From contig JAGDZD010000007.1 of assembly GCA_049116315.1 (NCBI GenBank), forward strand, positions 124,001 through 188,000: a DNA stretch of 64,000 nt, read 5' to 3'. Below are positions 41,547-50,812 of this stretch, piece after piece. This DNA is from Thalassobius sp049116315. Its GTDB lineage: Bacteria; Pseudomonadota; Alphaproteobacteria; Rhodobacterales; Rhodobacteraceae. Numbering within the stretch: the first letter of the stretch is position 1; the number at the start of each line of letters is the position of its first letter. The notes beneath the pieces were generated by a model that ran no database searches, had not been told where the DNA came from, and worked only from the letters and a program-made list of their open reading frames with translations. A program made the position numbers and the translations under genes.

Positions 41547-42650
41547 TTACAACAGCTTTTCGGCCATTTCGTCAATCAGCGTGCTGACAAAGGCAGTCAT
41601 GCGTTCGTTTGGTTGGCGCCGCATTCCGGTGTCTTGCATCGGGTCATCTGCGCGCAGGGCACTGCCAGACATCTCTTCGAGCACGGCATGACCACAAAAG
41701 GGCACATAGGCCTCTGAGTATCCACCTTCGTGGACCATAACAAGTTTGCCACCGCATAGATCCTGCGCCGCCCGCATCACTTGGCGTGTCATCAATCTGT
41801 AAGTCTCGGAGGTGCACATCATCCGGGCCAATGGATCAAACAGGCAAGCATCAAAACCACAGGCAATGATGATGACATCGGGTTTGAACTGGCGCAAAGC
41901 GGGAAGAGTGATCTTCTCCATGGCCTCAAGATAGCTGTGATGCCCCGCGCCGGGGGGCAAGGGGACGTTCATATTGGTGCCCAACCCTGCGCCGGTGCCG
42001 CGATCTGCAACGTCACCTGTGTCCAGCGGGTAATTGCGCTCTTGGTGCAGCGAGATCGTTAGCACGTCATCACGATCGTAAAACACGGCCTCGGTGCCGT
42101 TGCCATGGTGCACATCCCAATCCACAACCGCAAAACGCTGGGCCAGACCGGCGGCGCGAGCAGCTTCGATGGCGATACCGATGTTGTTCAGCAGGCAAAA
42201 CCCATTGGCCCAATCTGGCAGGCAATGATGCCCGGGAGGGCGTGAAAGCGCATAGGCATTGTCCATCTCGCCCTTTAGAACCGCTTGCAATGCCCCTTTG
42301 GCAAGCCCCGCAGACAGAGCGGCGATTTCATACCCACCTTTCAGAAAGGGGGTGCGCAGCCCAAGCTCTCCTCCTTCGGCATCTGACATTGTTTTGAACC
42401 GGGTCAGATAGCTTTCGGGATGAACCCGGCGCAAATCTTCTTGGGTTGCAGGGGCGGCCTGCATCATGCGCATTTCTTTGGCCAGACCGGTCACCTCGGT
42501 CAGGTTTTTGAGGCGCCGTTTGGTTTCAGGGTTTTCGGGCAATCCGCCAGCAGCGAGCGGTTGGACGTGATGGCCCAATGGCAGGGTCAACGCATAGTTT
42601 CCTCCGCCGTGCCAGAAACATGACTCATCCCAAAAAAATCCTGTGGTCAT
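41547..42650 (-). CDS. Class II histone deacetylase family hydrolase
   Basis: A 367-residue zinc deacetylase. Visible landmarks are ALSRPPGHHCLPDWANGFCLLNNIGIAIEAA (His pair), FAVVDWDVHHGNGTEAVFYDRDDVLTISLH (Asp/His zinc ligands), and IIACGFDACLFDPLARM. In bacteria, family members deacetylate polyamines or protein lysines. The 70-base gap downstream shows nothing. The neighbour on the other side, at 42.7 kb, is divergent. Confidence 0.9.
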   Translation of the reverse strand: MTTGFFWDESCFWHGGGNYALTLPLGHHVQPLAAGGLPENPETKRRLKNLTEVTGLAKEMRMMQAAPATQEDLRRVHPESYLTRFKTMSDAEGGELGLRTPFLKGGYEIAALSAGLAKGALQAVLKGEMDNAYALSRPPGHHCLPDWANGFCLLNNIGIAIEAARAAGLAQRFAVVDWDVHHGNGTEAVFYDRDDVLTISLHQERNYPLDTGDVADRGTGAGLGTNMNVPLPPGAGHHSYLEAMEKITLPALRQFKPDVIIIACGFDACLFDPLARMMCTSETYRLMTRQVMRAAQDLCGGKLVMVHEGGYSEAYVPFCGHAVLEEMSGSALRADDPMQDTGMRRQPNERMTAFVSTLIDEMAEKLL

Positions 42651-42722
42651 CTTGGTCTCCCAACCCGTTTGACGCTACCTAAGCGCAAGATGTGTTGGAT
42701 TGTCCATGCCTAGGGAGCCCAA

Positions 42723-42977
42723 ATGGCAAACCCAGATTTGTCACAGATGGCCCAAGCTGGCCAAGAGATTGCCGTGCGGGTGACGCCAAATGCGTCGCGC
42801 TCTAAGATTGTGGTCCAAGACGGGCAGATCCGCGTCTATGTCACCGTGAGCCCGCAGGACGGAAAGGCGAATGCCGCCGTTCAGAAGCTATTGGCCAAAG
42901 CCCTTGGGCTGGCCAAGTCCCGGCTTGAGTTGATCCGGGGGCAAACCGCACGCGACAAGGTGTTTCGCGTGCGATGA
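42723..42977 (+). CDS. DUF167 family protein
   Basis: An 84-residue protein of the DUF167/YggU family: EIAVRVTPNASRSKIVVQDGQIRVYVTVSPQDGKANAAVQKLLAKALG is the full family signature. Function unknown. The stop is adjacent to the convergent 80-residue gene. Confidence 0.88.
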   Translation: MANPDLSQMAQAGQEIAVRVTPNASRSKIVVQDGQIRVYVTVSPQDGKANAAVQKLLAKALGLAKSRLELIRGQTARDKVFRVR

Positions 42978-43220
42978 TCACGCAGTTTTGGTGTCTTTCA
43001 ACTTGTAGACACCTTCGGGCAAATCCAACGCCGCAGCCAATTCCTGTACTTGAGACAAGGACAGGGTGATGCATTGAACTTCGTCTAGGCGGGGATCGTA
43101 TTGTTCGACTGTTATACAGTCTTCGAACGCGTTGATGGTGACATCTTCACGCAGGGGTTTTTCACCCTCATCCATCAAGGTGACAATCGTCGCGTCGAAA
43201 TCGTGCTCAATTGTAAACAT
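42978..43220 (-). CDS. Conserved small acidic protein
   Basis: An 80-residue acidic protein: FTIEHDFDATIVTLMDEGEKPLREDVTINAFEDCITVEQYDPRLDEVQCITLSLSQVQELAAALDLPEGVYKL. No membrane segment or known domain. The strong acidity and the regular beta/alternating pattern suggest a folded protein. Its end abuts DUF167 and its start lies 105 bases upstream of the M48 lipoprotein gene, in divergent orientation. Function not recognised. Confidence 0.72.
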   Translation of the reverse strand: MFTIEHDFDATIVTLMDEGEKPLREDVTINAFEDCITVEQYDPRLDEVQCITLSLSQVQELAAALDLPEGVYKLKDTKTA

Positions 43221-43325
43221 ATAGAAAGGATACGCGATGTTGCGCTTTGTGCAAGCGCGTTTCAGACAACAGGCTGGCCAGCGCCGATCAGGGTGTTACA
43301 TATGAGAGAAGCAAAAGGGAAAGTT

Positions 43326-44015
43326 ATGCGCGCTGTTCTGCTTCTGATTGGGCTTGCTGTTTTGGCAGGCTGTAGTGCACCTCTGGTTACGTCTTCGGAT
43401 TGGCCCAACAAGGCGGCAACGCCTTCGTTAGAAGCCGCGCGACAGTTTGCCTATGTCGTGTCTCGGGTTGAGCCCGTGGCCGAGGCTGAATGCCGTCGCC
43501 GTGCGGCGCATCTCAACTGTGATTTCTTGATCGCCGTGGACGATACTCCCGGTGTGCCCGCCAATGCGCATCAGTTTTTGACCGACAATGGCCGGCCCGT
43601 TTTGGCCTTTACCTATAGTTTGATCGAAACGGTGAAAAACGCCGATGAATTGGCATTTGTGATGGGGCATGAAGCGGCCCATCATATTGCGGGCCATCTG
43701 CAGCGCCAACAAGCCAGCGCGCAGCTTGGCGCTAAGATCTTGGCCCAAATCGTTGTTCAAGACGGCGGCAGCGCGCGGGACGTGCGTGAGGCCCAGAAAC
43801 TGGGGGCTGTTTTGGGGGCGAGGCGCTATTCAAAAGAGTTTGAGCTTGAAGCGGATGCGCTGGGCACCATCGTGACCAAGCGCGCTGGTTTTGATGCGGT
43901 TCGCGGGGCGGCCTTCTTTACCCGCCTTCCGGATCCAGGCAACCAGCTGTTGGGCACGCATCCGCCCAATGCGCAGCGCTTGCAGACCGTTATTCGCACA
44001 GCGGCAAAGAACTGA
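43326..44015 (+). CDS. M48 family metalloprotease, lipoprotein
   Basis: A 229-residue zinc protease. Lipobox: VLLLIGLAVLAGCSAP, Cys at about residue 17. The catalytic motif is GHEAAHHIAGH (HExxH), and the third ligand region is EFELEADALG. Related to BepA/LoiP, which care for outer-membrane assembly. The ATG at 43326 is preferred because the lipobox must be N-terminal. The YigZ gene starts five bases after its stop. Confidence 0.9.
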   Translation: MRAVLLLIGLAVLAGCSAPLVTSSDWPNKAATPSLEAARQFAYVVSRVEPVAEAECRRRAAHLNCDFLIAVDDTPGVPANAHQFLTDNGRPVLAFTYSLIETVKNADELAFVMGHEAAHHIAGHLQRQQASAQLGAKILAQIVVQDGGSARDVREAQKLGAVLGARRYSKEFELEADALGTIVTKRAGFDAVRGAAFFTRLPDPGNQLLGTHPPNAQRLQTVIRTAAKN

Positions 44016-44019
44016 CCCC

Positions 44020-44382
44020 ATGTTGCAGGTCGAAAACGTTGTCAGTGATCGCGGCTCTCGTTATGCGGCCTCTGGCGGTAGCGTGACCAATGATGCGGCT
44101 GTCAAAGCGTTTCTCAAGGATCTCAAGCGGTCCAAGAAATACGCCAAAGCCACCCACAACAGCTGGGCAGTGGTTTTTGCCGACGGCACCCTGCGCAAAG
44201 GCGATGACGGGGAAAGCGGCGCTGGCAATGTGATCTTGCGAATGCTTGAGCGCCAGAACCTCAAAGATCACATCATCGTGGTGACCCGGTGGTATGGCGG
44301 CAAGCACCTTGGCGGGGATCGGTTTCGCCATGTGCAAACCTGTGTGGATGCCTACGTTCAGGCTTTTTCAGAAAAATCCTAA
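44020..44382 (+). CDS. YigZ/IMPACT family protein, N-terminal domain only
   Basis: A 120-residue protein. The signature DRGSRYAASGGSVTNDAAVKAFLKDLKRSKKYAKATHNSWAVVFADG and GESGAGNVILRMLERQNLKDHIIVVTRWYGGKHLGGDRFRHV identify the YigZ/IMPACT fold. Most YigZ proteins are about 200 residues and have a second domain; here only the first is present. The stop context is normal, so this is probably a natural short form. Function unknown. Confidence 0.85.
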   Translation: MLQVENVVSDRGSRYAASGGSVTNDAAVKAFLKDLKRSKKYAKATHNSWAVVFADGTLRKGDDGESGAGNVILRMLERQNLKDHIIVVTRWYGGKHLGGDRFRHVQTCVDAYVQAFSEKS

Positions 44383-44447
44383 TCTAATTATACAACCGGT
44401 CGTTAAAGAGACATGCCCAGTATGGCTTTGAAGCAAGGGAACGTCTT

Positions 44448-44717
44448 ATGCATTCAATCCAAGCCGATATCGCAGAGCAAACCAAACGCGTGCACCAAAT
44501 GGCCGCAACCGTGGGTTTGAATCTCGAACAAGAAGTGCTGTGTCAGCGCATGCAACTGCATGGCATCGCCGAAGCGGTTGAGCGGTGTGGGGCCTGTCCA
44601 ATTGCCCAAGGGTGCCGCGCGCGATCCAAACTGATTGGCGCTGGTGTGCCCGGTGTGTGCAAAAACAAGGCCTTCTTTCGCAAGCAACTCACGTTGAAGG
44701 GTCTGTGCTCGGCTTGA
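44448..44717 (+). CDS. DUF6455-like cysteine protein 1
   Basis: An 89-residue protein, the first of three tandem paralogues. The core is ERCGACPIAQGCRARSK, a CxxCx5C pattern, with a distal VCKN. The layout suggests a metal or iron-sulfur site, as proposed for DUF6455. No signal peptide. The three copies lie on one strand between the YigZ and dgkA genes and are probably one transcript. Confidence 0.72.
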   Translation: MHSIQADIAEQTKRVHQMAATVGLNLEQEVLCQRMQLHGIAEAVERCGACPIAQGCRARSKLIGAGVPGVCKNKAFFRKQLTLKGLCSA

Positions 44718-44792
44718 TCCGTATCAAAGCCTAAGCCGTGACGGTCTTGTAGAGTGATGGTGTTCACACGATGCGCCATCAGGAGGATTGTC

Positions 44793-45062
44793 ATGAAACC
44801 GCTCGGAGATATCAAAGATCATTATTGGCTGGCCAAACGGATGGCCAAAAGCTCAGGCGTAGATCTGGTGCAGGCCTTTAAAGACGGTGAAATCGTTCAG
44901 CAAGATTGGGCCGATATGGTGCAAACCTGTCGCAGTTGCACTTGGGTCGACGGCTGCGGACGTTGGCTTGAAGCCTCACATCGACGGGCTGAGACACCAA
45001 AGTCTTGCCTCAACTGTCACTCCTTCAATGCGCTGAAAGAGACATCGCCGTTGGCGCCATAA
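44793..45062 (+). CDS. DUF6455-like cysteine protein 2
   Basis: An 89-residue paralogue with DHYWLAKRMAKSSGVDLVQAFKDGEI, then QTCRSCTWVDGCGRWLEA (CxxCx5C) and a distal CLNCHSFNALK. An excellent ribosome site (AGGAGG) precedes the ATG at 44793. The third copy starts one base after its stop. Confidence 0.82.
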   Translation: MKPLGDIKDHYWLAKRMAKSSGVDLVQAFKDGEIVQQDWADMVQTCRSCTWVDGCGRWLEASHRRAETPKSCLNCHSFNALKETSPLAP

Positions 45063-45063
45063 C

Positions 45064-45330
45064 ATGTCAAATGTTGTGCCCCTTGGCGATCCCCATCTTC
45101 ATTTTTGGCTGACCCGGTCGATGGCCCGGTGCGCGCGCGTCAACCTGTCAGATGCGCTGCATGACGGCGCGCTTGATGCGTCTCAATATGCTGAAATGGT
45201 TACAAAATGTCGACAGTGCCCGCATGTCGCAGCCTGTCAGGCGTGGCTGGCGCAACCGTCACAAGAGATGCGCCATTTGCCCGATCTTTGTGTGAATCGG
45301 CCGGTACTCGAGAGCTTGCAGATGCGGTGA
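45064..45330 (+). CDS. DUF6455-like cysteine protein 3
   Basis: An 88-residue paralogue: HFWLTRSMARCARVNLSDALHDGALDASQYAEMVTKCRQCPHVAACQAWLA (CxxCx5C), with one more cysteine (LCVNRP). Its last cysteine pair is reduced to one, so the site may differ. It starts one base after the stop of copy 2. Confidence 0.82.
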   Translation: MSNVVPLGDPHLHFWLTRSMARCARVNLSDALHDGALDASQYAEMVTKCRQCPHVAACQAWLAQPSQEMRHLPDLCVNRPVLESLQMR

Positions 45331-45377
45331 AATAGCTGCGGAGCGAGCGCTAATTTAGGGGAAAAGCACCCGCCCCG

Positions 45378-45405
45378 CTTGGTATCCCTTCTAAATGATA
45401 CCAAG
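45378..45405 (+). terminator. Hairpin after the DUF6455 cluster
   Basis: CTTGGTATC (45378-45386) pairs perfectly with GATACCAAG (45397-45405), ten-base loop; no T-tract follows. It could stop or protect the 3' end of the DUF6455 transcript. Confidence 0.5.
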
Positions 45406-45513
45406 AGTAATACGTAAAGGAAGCTGACTTCTGTCGCAAGCTTCGACATTTTCTTCCAACTATTCTCTTGCTCGACGCATTTCTTATTCGCATGATCCTT
45501 CGTCGGAGGGCTC

Positions 45514-45864
45514 ATGATCTACTTTCTAAAACGATTGAAGCTGCGTCTCATTTGGAGTTGGGCCGGTGTGCTGGACAGTTGGCGCACCGAACATTCCTTT
45601 CGCAGTTGGGTCTGGGCTAATTTGGCTGCAGCCATTTTTGCGTTTGTTCTGCCGCTTTCAGGGGCGGAACGCGGGCTGGTTCTTGGGCTTGGGGTTTTGG
45701 TTCTGGCGATGGAACTGATGAACTCTGCCATCGAACGCGCGGTGGATTACATCTCCAAAGACCAGCACATCCTAGCCAAACAGGCGAAGGATGCTGGATC
45801 TGCCGGCGTGGCCGTGGCGGCGATTGCGGCCGGTGTGGCTTGGGTCTGTGTGTTGGTCTGGTAG
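45514..45864 (+). CDS. dgkA: Diacylglycerol kinase
   Basis: A 116-residue integral membrane kinase of normal DgkA length with three membrane segments. EHSFRSWVWANLAA and the catalytic segment ELMNSAIERAVDYISKDQHILAKQAKDAGSAGVAV are characteristic. It recycles diacylglycerol to phosphatidic acid. No operon partner is close. Confidence 0.94.
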   Translation: MIYFLKRLKLRLIWSWAGVLDSWRTEHSFRSWVWANLAAAIFAFVLPLSGAERGLVLGLGVLVLAMELMNSAIERAVDYISKDQHILAKQAKDAGSAGVAVAAIAAGVAWVCVLVW

Positions 45865-45896
45865 GGCAATCTGCGCGTGTGGGGCCGTTGCTGTGA

Positions 45897-46349
45897 CTAC
45901 ACTGCGCGTTCCCACAAAAGCCGGGCGGTCACAGTCTTGCCGTCTATCATCGCGCCTGCCGCGCTAAGCTGCAATTGATCGCCCATAAATTGAACGTTGC
46001 GGTGTTGTTTGGTGCCAACCCAATTGGGGCATGACGCTTGGGTCACATGGTGCACAACTTTATCACCCAGAAAGTCGTAGCGCCCAGCATAGGTGATCTG
46101 CGACTTCATCGCCGCAGAGTCTTCGGCCAACGTGCCGCCAAACGGATCATTGATCGCATAGTCCCTGCGGGCGGCCGCCATGATATGTACAAACACAAAC
46201 CCATCCGCGCTGTAGCTGATATAGCCGGTGGCGTCTTTGCCCAGCGTATAAGACAAAGCGCCATCTTCATCCTCACTGTGCCATTCAAGAAGAGACCACG
46301 TCCCAAGAAGGGGCGTGTCTTGGGCGATTTGATCAGACGAAGTGGCCAT
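45897..46349 (-). CDS. Lipocalin-like domain protein
   Basis: A 150-residue protein. LLGTWSLLEWHSEDEDGALSYTLGKDATGYISYSADGFVFVHIMAAAR and NPFGGTLAEDSAA, then YAGRYDFLGDKVVHHVTQASCPNWVGTKQHRNVQF and LLWERA fit the bacterial lipocalin-like (calycin) fold. It may bind a small ligand. The 304-base gap on its right (46350-46653) has only a short stem GAAATCG/CGATTTC at 46584-46601. Confidence 0.8.
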   Translation of the reverse strand: MATSSDQIAQDTPLLGTWSLLEWHSEDEDGALSYTLGKDATGYISYSADGFVFVHIMAAARRDYAINDPFGGTLAEDSAAMKSQITYAGRYDFLGDKVVHHVTQASCPNWVGTKQHRNVQFMGDQLQLSAAGAMIDGKTVTARLLWERAV

Positions 46350-46653
46350 GTGGACTCCTATTTACGGCGAAAGCTTAGGGCCGCGCTGATCGCACGACAA
46401 TGGCCGATCGGAAGAAACGGTGGTTTCCCTAAATAGCTATACTGTCAGAGTGTGTCCTGGCTGAAGTCGTTGTTCAAGCGCAACTTATAGGCGCTTGCCG
46501 TCCAGCCGCCGTTCTTTGTTATATGCGCGATGTGACTTTGCCTGATATTCTCGAGCTAGTCTCTTCGAAGACCGTGATCCATCGAAATCGGAAGCGATTT
46601 CAAGATCAATTGGCCCGCAGGGCGGGCGCCAGTTCGCGCAAAATCAAACAGTC

Positions 46654-48024
46654 CTAGATAGTTCCCCACAAATCATATTCTCCGGCCTCGTCAACCTCGA
46701 CACGCACGATGTCTCCGACAGACAATTCATCTGTGCCTTCGTCGATAAACAGGTTGCCGTCAATTTCCGGGGCGTCCGCTTTGGTGCGGCATGTGGCGAT
46801 GCCGTCATCGTCGATATCATCGACAATGACATCCATGGTTTGACCGACTTTGGCGGCAAGTTTGGCTTCGGAAATGGCCTGTGCCTTTTCCATGAACCGT
46901 TCCCAGCGTTCTTGTTTGACCTCGTCAGCGACGTGGTCAGGCAGGGCCGCCGAGCGGGCGCCAGCGACGTTTTCGTATTGAAAACAGCCAACCCGATCTA
47001 GTTGCGCTTCGTCCATCCAATCCAGAAGGGTTTGGAACTCTGCCTCGGTTTCACCGGGATAGCCGACGATAAAGGTCGAGCGCAGCGTGATGTCAGGACA
47101 GATGTCGCGCCATTCGGCAATGCGGTCCAGCGTGCGTTCTGCGGCGGCGGGGCGGGCCATGCGGCGCAGCGTATCTGTGTGGGCGTGCTGGAAGGGGATG
47201 TCCAAATAGGGCAACACCAATCCATCTGCCATCAATGGGATCAGGTCACGCACATGCGGATAGGGATAGATATAGTGCAGCCGCACCCAAGCCCCAAGCG
47301 ACCCCAGATCGCGGGCCAGATCGGTGATGTGGGCCCGGTGACCCTTCTCAGAGCCGTGCTTGCGATCAATTCCGTAGGCTGACGTATCCTGAGAGATCAC
47401 CAAAAGTTCTTTGACGCCGTTCTCGACCAGCTTTTCGGCTTCGCGCATGACGGCAAAGGCGGGTCGGCTGGCCAGTTTCCCGCGCATGTCCGGGATGATG
47501 CAGAACTTACACTTGTGATTACAGCCCTCGGAAATTTTCAGATAGCTGTAGTGGCGGGGGGTCAGGGACACACCTGCGGCGGGCATCAAGTCGATAAAAG
47601 GATCGGGGTCGGGCGGCACTGCGCCGTGCACGGCATCCAAAACCTGCTCATATTGATGCGGGCCGGTGACGGCCAAGACCTTTGGGTGCACGCCGGTGAT
47701 GTAGTCCGGTTCGGCCCCAAGGCAGCCTGTCACAATCACTTTGCCGTTTTCGTTCAGCGCCTCACCGATGGCCTCTAGGCTTTCGGCTTTGGCGGAATCC
47801 AAGAAGCCACAGGTGTTCACAATCACCGCATCTGCCCCGGTGTAGTCAGGGGAAATGCCATAACCTTCGGCGCGCAGACGCGTCAAAATCCGTTCGCTAT
47901 CCACCAAAGCCTTAGGACATCCCAAGGACACCATCCCAATGGTGGGCTGGCCGGGGCGCGGTGCATCGCTGATGCGGGCACGAGGGGCGAGGTCGGGGCG
48001 AAGTTCTGGCGGATTGCTGGTCAT
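46654..48024 (-). CDS. rimO: Ribosomal protein S12 methylthiotransferase
   Basis: A 456-residue radical-SAM enzyme that adds a methylthio group to an aspartate of ribosomal protein S12. The N-terminal methylthiotransferase domain has GCPKALVDSERIL and VNTCGFLDSAK and VTGCLGA (three Cys for the auxiliary cluster); the radical-SAM cluster is CNHKCKFCIIP; the C-terminal TRAM domain is present. All six cysteines are visible. Confidence 0.96.
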   Translation of the reverse strand: MTSNPPELRPDLAPRARISDAPRPGQPTIGMVSLGCPKALVDSERILTRLRAEGYGISPDYTGADAVIVNTCGFLDSAKAESLEAIGEALNENGKVIVTGCLGAEPDYITGVHPKVLAVTGPHQYEQVLDAVHGAVPPDPDPFIDLMPAAGVSLTPRHYSYLKISEGCNHKCKFCIIPDMRGKLASRPAFAVMREAEKLVENGVKELLVISQDTSAYGIDRKHGSEKGHRAHITDLARDLGSLGAWVRLHYIYPYPHVRDLIPLMADGLVLPYLDIPFQHAHTDTLRRMARPAAAERTLDRIAEWRDICPDITLRSTFIVGYPGETEAEFQTLLDWMDEAQLDRVGCFQYENVAGARSAALPDHVADEVKQERWERFMEKAQAISEAKLAAKVGQTMDVIVDDIDDDGIATCRTKADAPEIDGNLFIDEGTDELSVGDIVRVEVDEAGEYDLWGTI

Positions 48025-48312
48025 AGGGGCGTCATAGCCGTTGCGCGGCTCCGGGGGAAGTGGCTTGCACAGTTCAATGACATCGCCTGGCCCTGTGGCG
48101 CGGCGCGGGATGGCTGGATCTTGGGGGCAAGCGTTGGGCTACGCGGTGAAGTGTGCCTGATTTAGGGCCCTTTTCCCCTGATCGAGCCGCAAATGCACTG
48201 GCTGAGCCGGCTTTGGAGCAAAAAATGCATTAGGGGGAAGCTGCGCGGCGGGTTCCCATTGCTCTGCGGCTCTGGCGCGTTATCTTTGAGCAAAAGAATT
48301 GGGGAGAGTGGG

Positions 48313-50229
48313 ATGCGTTGGATCTTTCGAATCGTGGCCGTCTTGGCACTATTACTTGTTGTGGTGGTGGGCGGTTTGCTCATGCTGCCGGGGGACAAGA
48401 TCGCACAGGTGGCCGTGGATCAATTGCGGGCTCAAACCGGGCGCGACGTTGTCCTGAAAGGTGAGACCCGCATCAGCTATTACCCTGTGTTGGGGGTCGC
48501 GACTGGCGCGTTGGAAATCGCCAATGCTGACTGGTCTGACAACGGACCCTTGTTGCAAGCGGACGCGCTCAAAGTGGGTGTGGACTTTGGGGCATTGCTG
48601 AGTGGCGATATCAAAATCGTAGGCCTAGAAGCGGTGAACCCGGTCATCTTGCTGGAACGCTCGGCCGCAGGCCAAGCCAACTGGGAGCTGGGCGTCGAAG
48701 GCGTGTCCCCATCAGGACAGCCATCAGGGTCAAGCAACGCACTGGCCTTGTCGCTTGATCGCGCGCTGATCACCGGTGGGCAATTGCGCTATGTTGATCA
48801 CAGCAGTGGGCAGGACCTTCAGGTTGAGGGGCTGGGTCTAGATCTGAAATGGCCCGCCTATCGTGGGCAGGCTGATTTTGCGATGCAAGGTCGGTTGCCG
48901 GACGCAGCCCCCCTCGAACTGACAGGCACCATTGGCGATCTGGCGGCGCTGATCGAAGGAGAGATCACAACGGTAAGTGTCGCGGCCTCCACCACGGGCG
49001 GCACGTTGTCCTTTGATGGGCGATTTGGCACGCCGGTGCAGGCGCAGGGCCATTTCAAAGCAGAGCTGCCTGACACCAGCGCATTCTTAGCGGCCCTTGG
49101 GCAGCCGGGCCTCGTTCTGCCTGCAGGGGGCGGACAATCGCTCAGCGCGCAAACTGATGTGACGCTGACCGCTGACATGCGCCTCAGCCTGCGCGAGCTT
49201 GTGGTCATGGCCGATCAAAACCATCTTGGCGGTGAACTGGATCTAGATTTGCGCCCCGACGTGCCGGTGCTCACCGCCAAACTGGTTACAAATGTGCTGG
49301 AATTACCGAGCTCAACCGGCGCAAGCTCCGCCGATGGGGCTGCAGTGGCGGGCTGGTCCAAAGCGGCCATTGATGCCAGCGCGCTGGGTTTGATGAATGC
49401 AGATGTGGCCGTGACGCTTGAGGGATTGCGCGTGGGCGGGCTGAGTTTTGGTCGCTCAAAGGTGCTGGCAACCATTGATCGCGCGCGCGCGGTGCTTGAA
49501 CTTCAACAGCTTGCCGGCTATCAGGGCAATATCACCGGCCAGTTTGTGGTCAACAACCGCAATGGTCTGAGTGTTGGCGGCAATCTCTCGGTGCAACAGG
49601 TCGAGTTGCAAAATCTGCTCTCGGACCTGATCGGCGTGGATCGTTTTACCGGCCAAACCAATGGGTCAGTCAAGTTCTTAGGTGTGGGGCAGTCGGTCGA
49701 TGCAATCATGCATTCACTCTCTGGTGACGGGCAAATTTCGATGGGCCGTGGCACCATTCAAGGCATCGATCTTGACAGTTTGATGCGCACGGGCCTGCCC
49801 ACCGGCGGCACCACCGTTTTTGATGCCTTCAGCGCCAGTTTTGACATGCAGGATGGGGTTTTGACAAACAACGACCTGCTGTTGGAACTGCCTATCGTCT
49901 CGGCCAGTGGCCAAGGCCAAGTGGGGCTCGGGGCGCAAACGATAGACTATCTTTTCACTCCCAAAACGGGCGCCGCGTCCTCAACCGGTGGCGTGGCCAT
50001 TCCCGTGCGCATCCAAGGACCTTGGGCCGCGCCAAAGGTGCGACCCGATCTGGAAAAGGCCATTGATCTCAATCTTCAGGCAGAAAAGCAGGCCGCCAAA
50101 AGCGAGCTAGAAGAGAAGGTCAAAGCCAAGCTGGGGATCGAGCAGGGCGAGGATGAAAGCCTAGAAGATGCGGCCAAACGCACCCTCGAAAACGAGGTGC
50201 TCAAAGGCCTTGGAAAGATCTTTCAGTGA
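48313..50229 (+). CDS. AsmA family protein
   Basis: A 638-residue protein with one N-terminal membrane segment (RIVAVLALLLVVVVGGLLMLP). The AsmA repeat is seen in LKGETRISYYPVLGVATGALEIANADW and VGVDFGALLSGDIKIVGLEAVNPVILLERSAAGQANWEL, and the C-terminal domain in TGQTNGSVKFLGVGQSVDAIMHSLSGDGQISMGRGTIQGIDL. The family lies in the envelope and affects outer-membrane lipid homeostasis. The start at 48313 follows GGGAGAG, in preference to 48193. The 288-base gap before it has no other frame of note. Confidence 0.9.
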   Translation: MRWIFRIVAVLALLLVVVVGGLLMLPGDKIAQVAVDQLRAQTGRDVVLKGETRISYYPVLGVATGALEIANADWSDNGPLLQADALKVGVDFGALLSGDIKIVGLEAVNPVILLERSAAGQANWELGVEGVSPSGQPSGSSNALALSLDRALITGGQLRYVDHSSGQDLQVEGLGLDLKWPAYRGQADFAMQGRLPDAAPLELTGTIGDLAALIEGEITTVSVAASTTGGTLSFDGRFGTPVQAQGHFKAELPDTSAFLAALGQPGLVLPAGGGQSLSAQTDVTLTADMRLSLRELVVMADQNHLGGELDLDLRPDVPVLTAKLVTNVLELPSSTGASSADGAAVAGWSKAAIDASALGLMNADVAVTLEGLRVGGLSFGRSKVLATIDRARAVLELQQLAGYQGNITGQFVVNNRNGLSVGGNLSVQQVELQNLLSDLIGVDRFTGQTNGSVKFLGVGQSVDAIMHSLSGDGQISMGRGTIQGIDLDSLMRTGLPTGGTTVFDAFSASFDMQDGVLTNNDLLLELPIVSASGQGQVGLGAQTIDYLFTPKTGAASSTGGVAIPVRIQGPWAAPKVRPDLEKAIDLNLQAEKQAAKSELEEKVKAKLGIEQGEDESLEDAAKRTLENEVLKGLGKIFQ

Positions 50230-50688
50230 TCAGCTGCGCAACCCCGTTTCCACCAAAAGGCCGCGCCGCTTGGCCTCGTAATAATACCCACGGGCGTACC
50301 ACATAACGGCCGTTTGCTCGTCACCATCGGAGACCAGCCAAGCGCCGCGCAGATATTTGACGGCATATGTCAGGTTGGTTTCCGCGTCCAATAAGGCCTG
50401 CGGAGCTCCCCGAAACCCCATGGTGTGCGCGGTCTCTGGCAAGATTTGCATCAGACCATAATAGGGTCCATTGCGCGCGCCCGGTCGATAAGAGCTTTCG
50501 CGTTGCACCACGCGGTGCACCAATGAGCGCGGCACCTCATATCGATCAGCATAGGTGTTGATCAATTGGCGCAACTGCGGCGTCTCATTGGGATAAAGCG
50601 CGGGCTCTGCTGGGGCGGTTGCGGCGTTGCGTCCCCCCCCGCACCCGGCCACAGACATCATAGCAAATAGGAAAAAACGTCTCTGCAT
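50230..50688 (-). CDS. Lytic transglycosylase domain lipoprotein
   Basis: A 152-residue lipoprotein. The lipobox is MMSVAGCGGG, Cys near residue 16. The SLT domain has the catalytic Glu in VVQRESSYRPGARN, then GPYYGLMQILPETAHTMGF, ETNLTYAVKYLRGAW and WYARGYYYEAKR. It cuts peptidoglycan glycan strands. It is convergent with asmA, the stops being adjacent. Confidence 0.9.
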   Translation of the reverse strand: MQRRFFLFAMMSVAGCGGGRNAATAPAEPALYPNETPQLRQLINTYADRYEVPRSLVHRVVQRESSYRPGARNGPYYGLMQILPETAHTMGFRGAPQALLDAETNLTYAVKYLRGAWLVSDGDEQTAVMWYARGYYYEAKRRGLLVETGLRS

Positions 50689-50812
50689 GGTGATCTCCGT
50701 TGGCTCAAACCACGATCACCCTAGCAACTGACCACGGGTGTTTCCATCAACAGACCTGCGCCAAGCAGAACTTCGCTTAGGCTGTTTTCCTTGGCAAACG
50801 ACCTTCGGGGGG

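Noticed and set aside
42723..43220. Toxin-antitoxin pair made of the DUF167 and 80-residue genes
   Set aside because: They are convergent and not co-transcribed, and DUF167 is a widespread housekeeping-type family.
50230..50688. Phage lysis gene
   Set aside because: A lipobox and the context of chromosomal envelope genes fit a housekeeping transglycosylase; no other phage-like genes are near.
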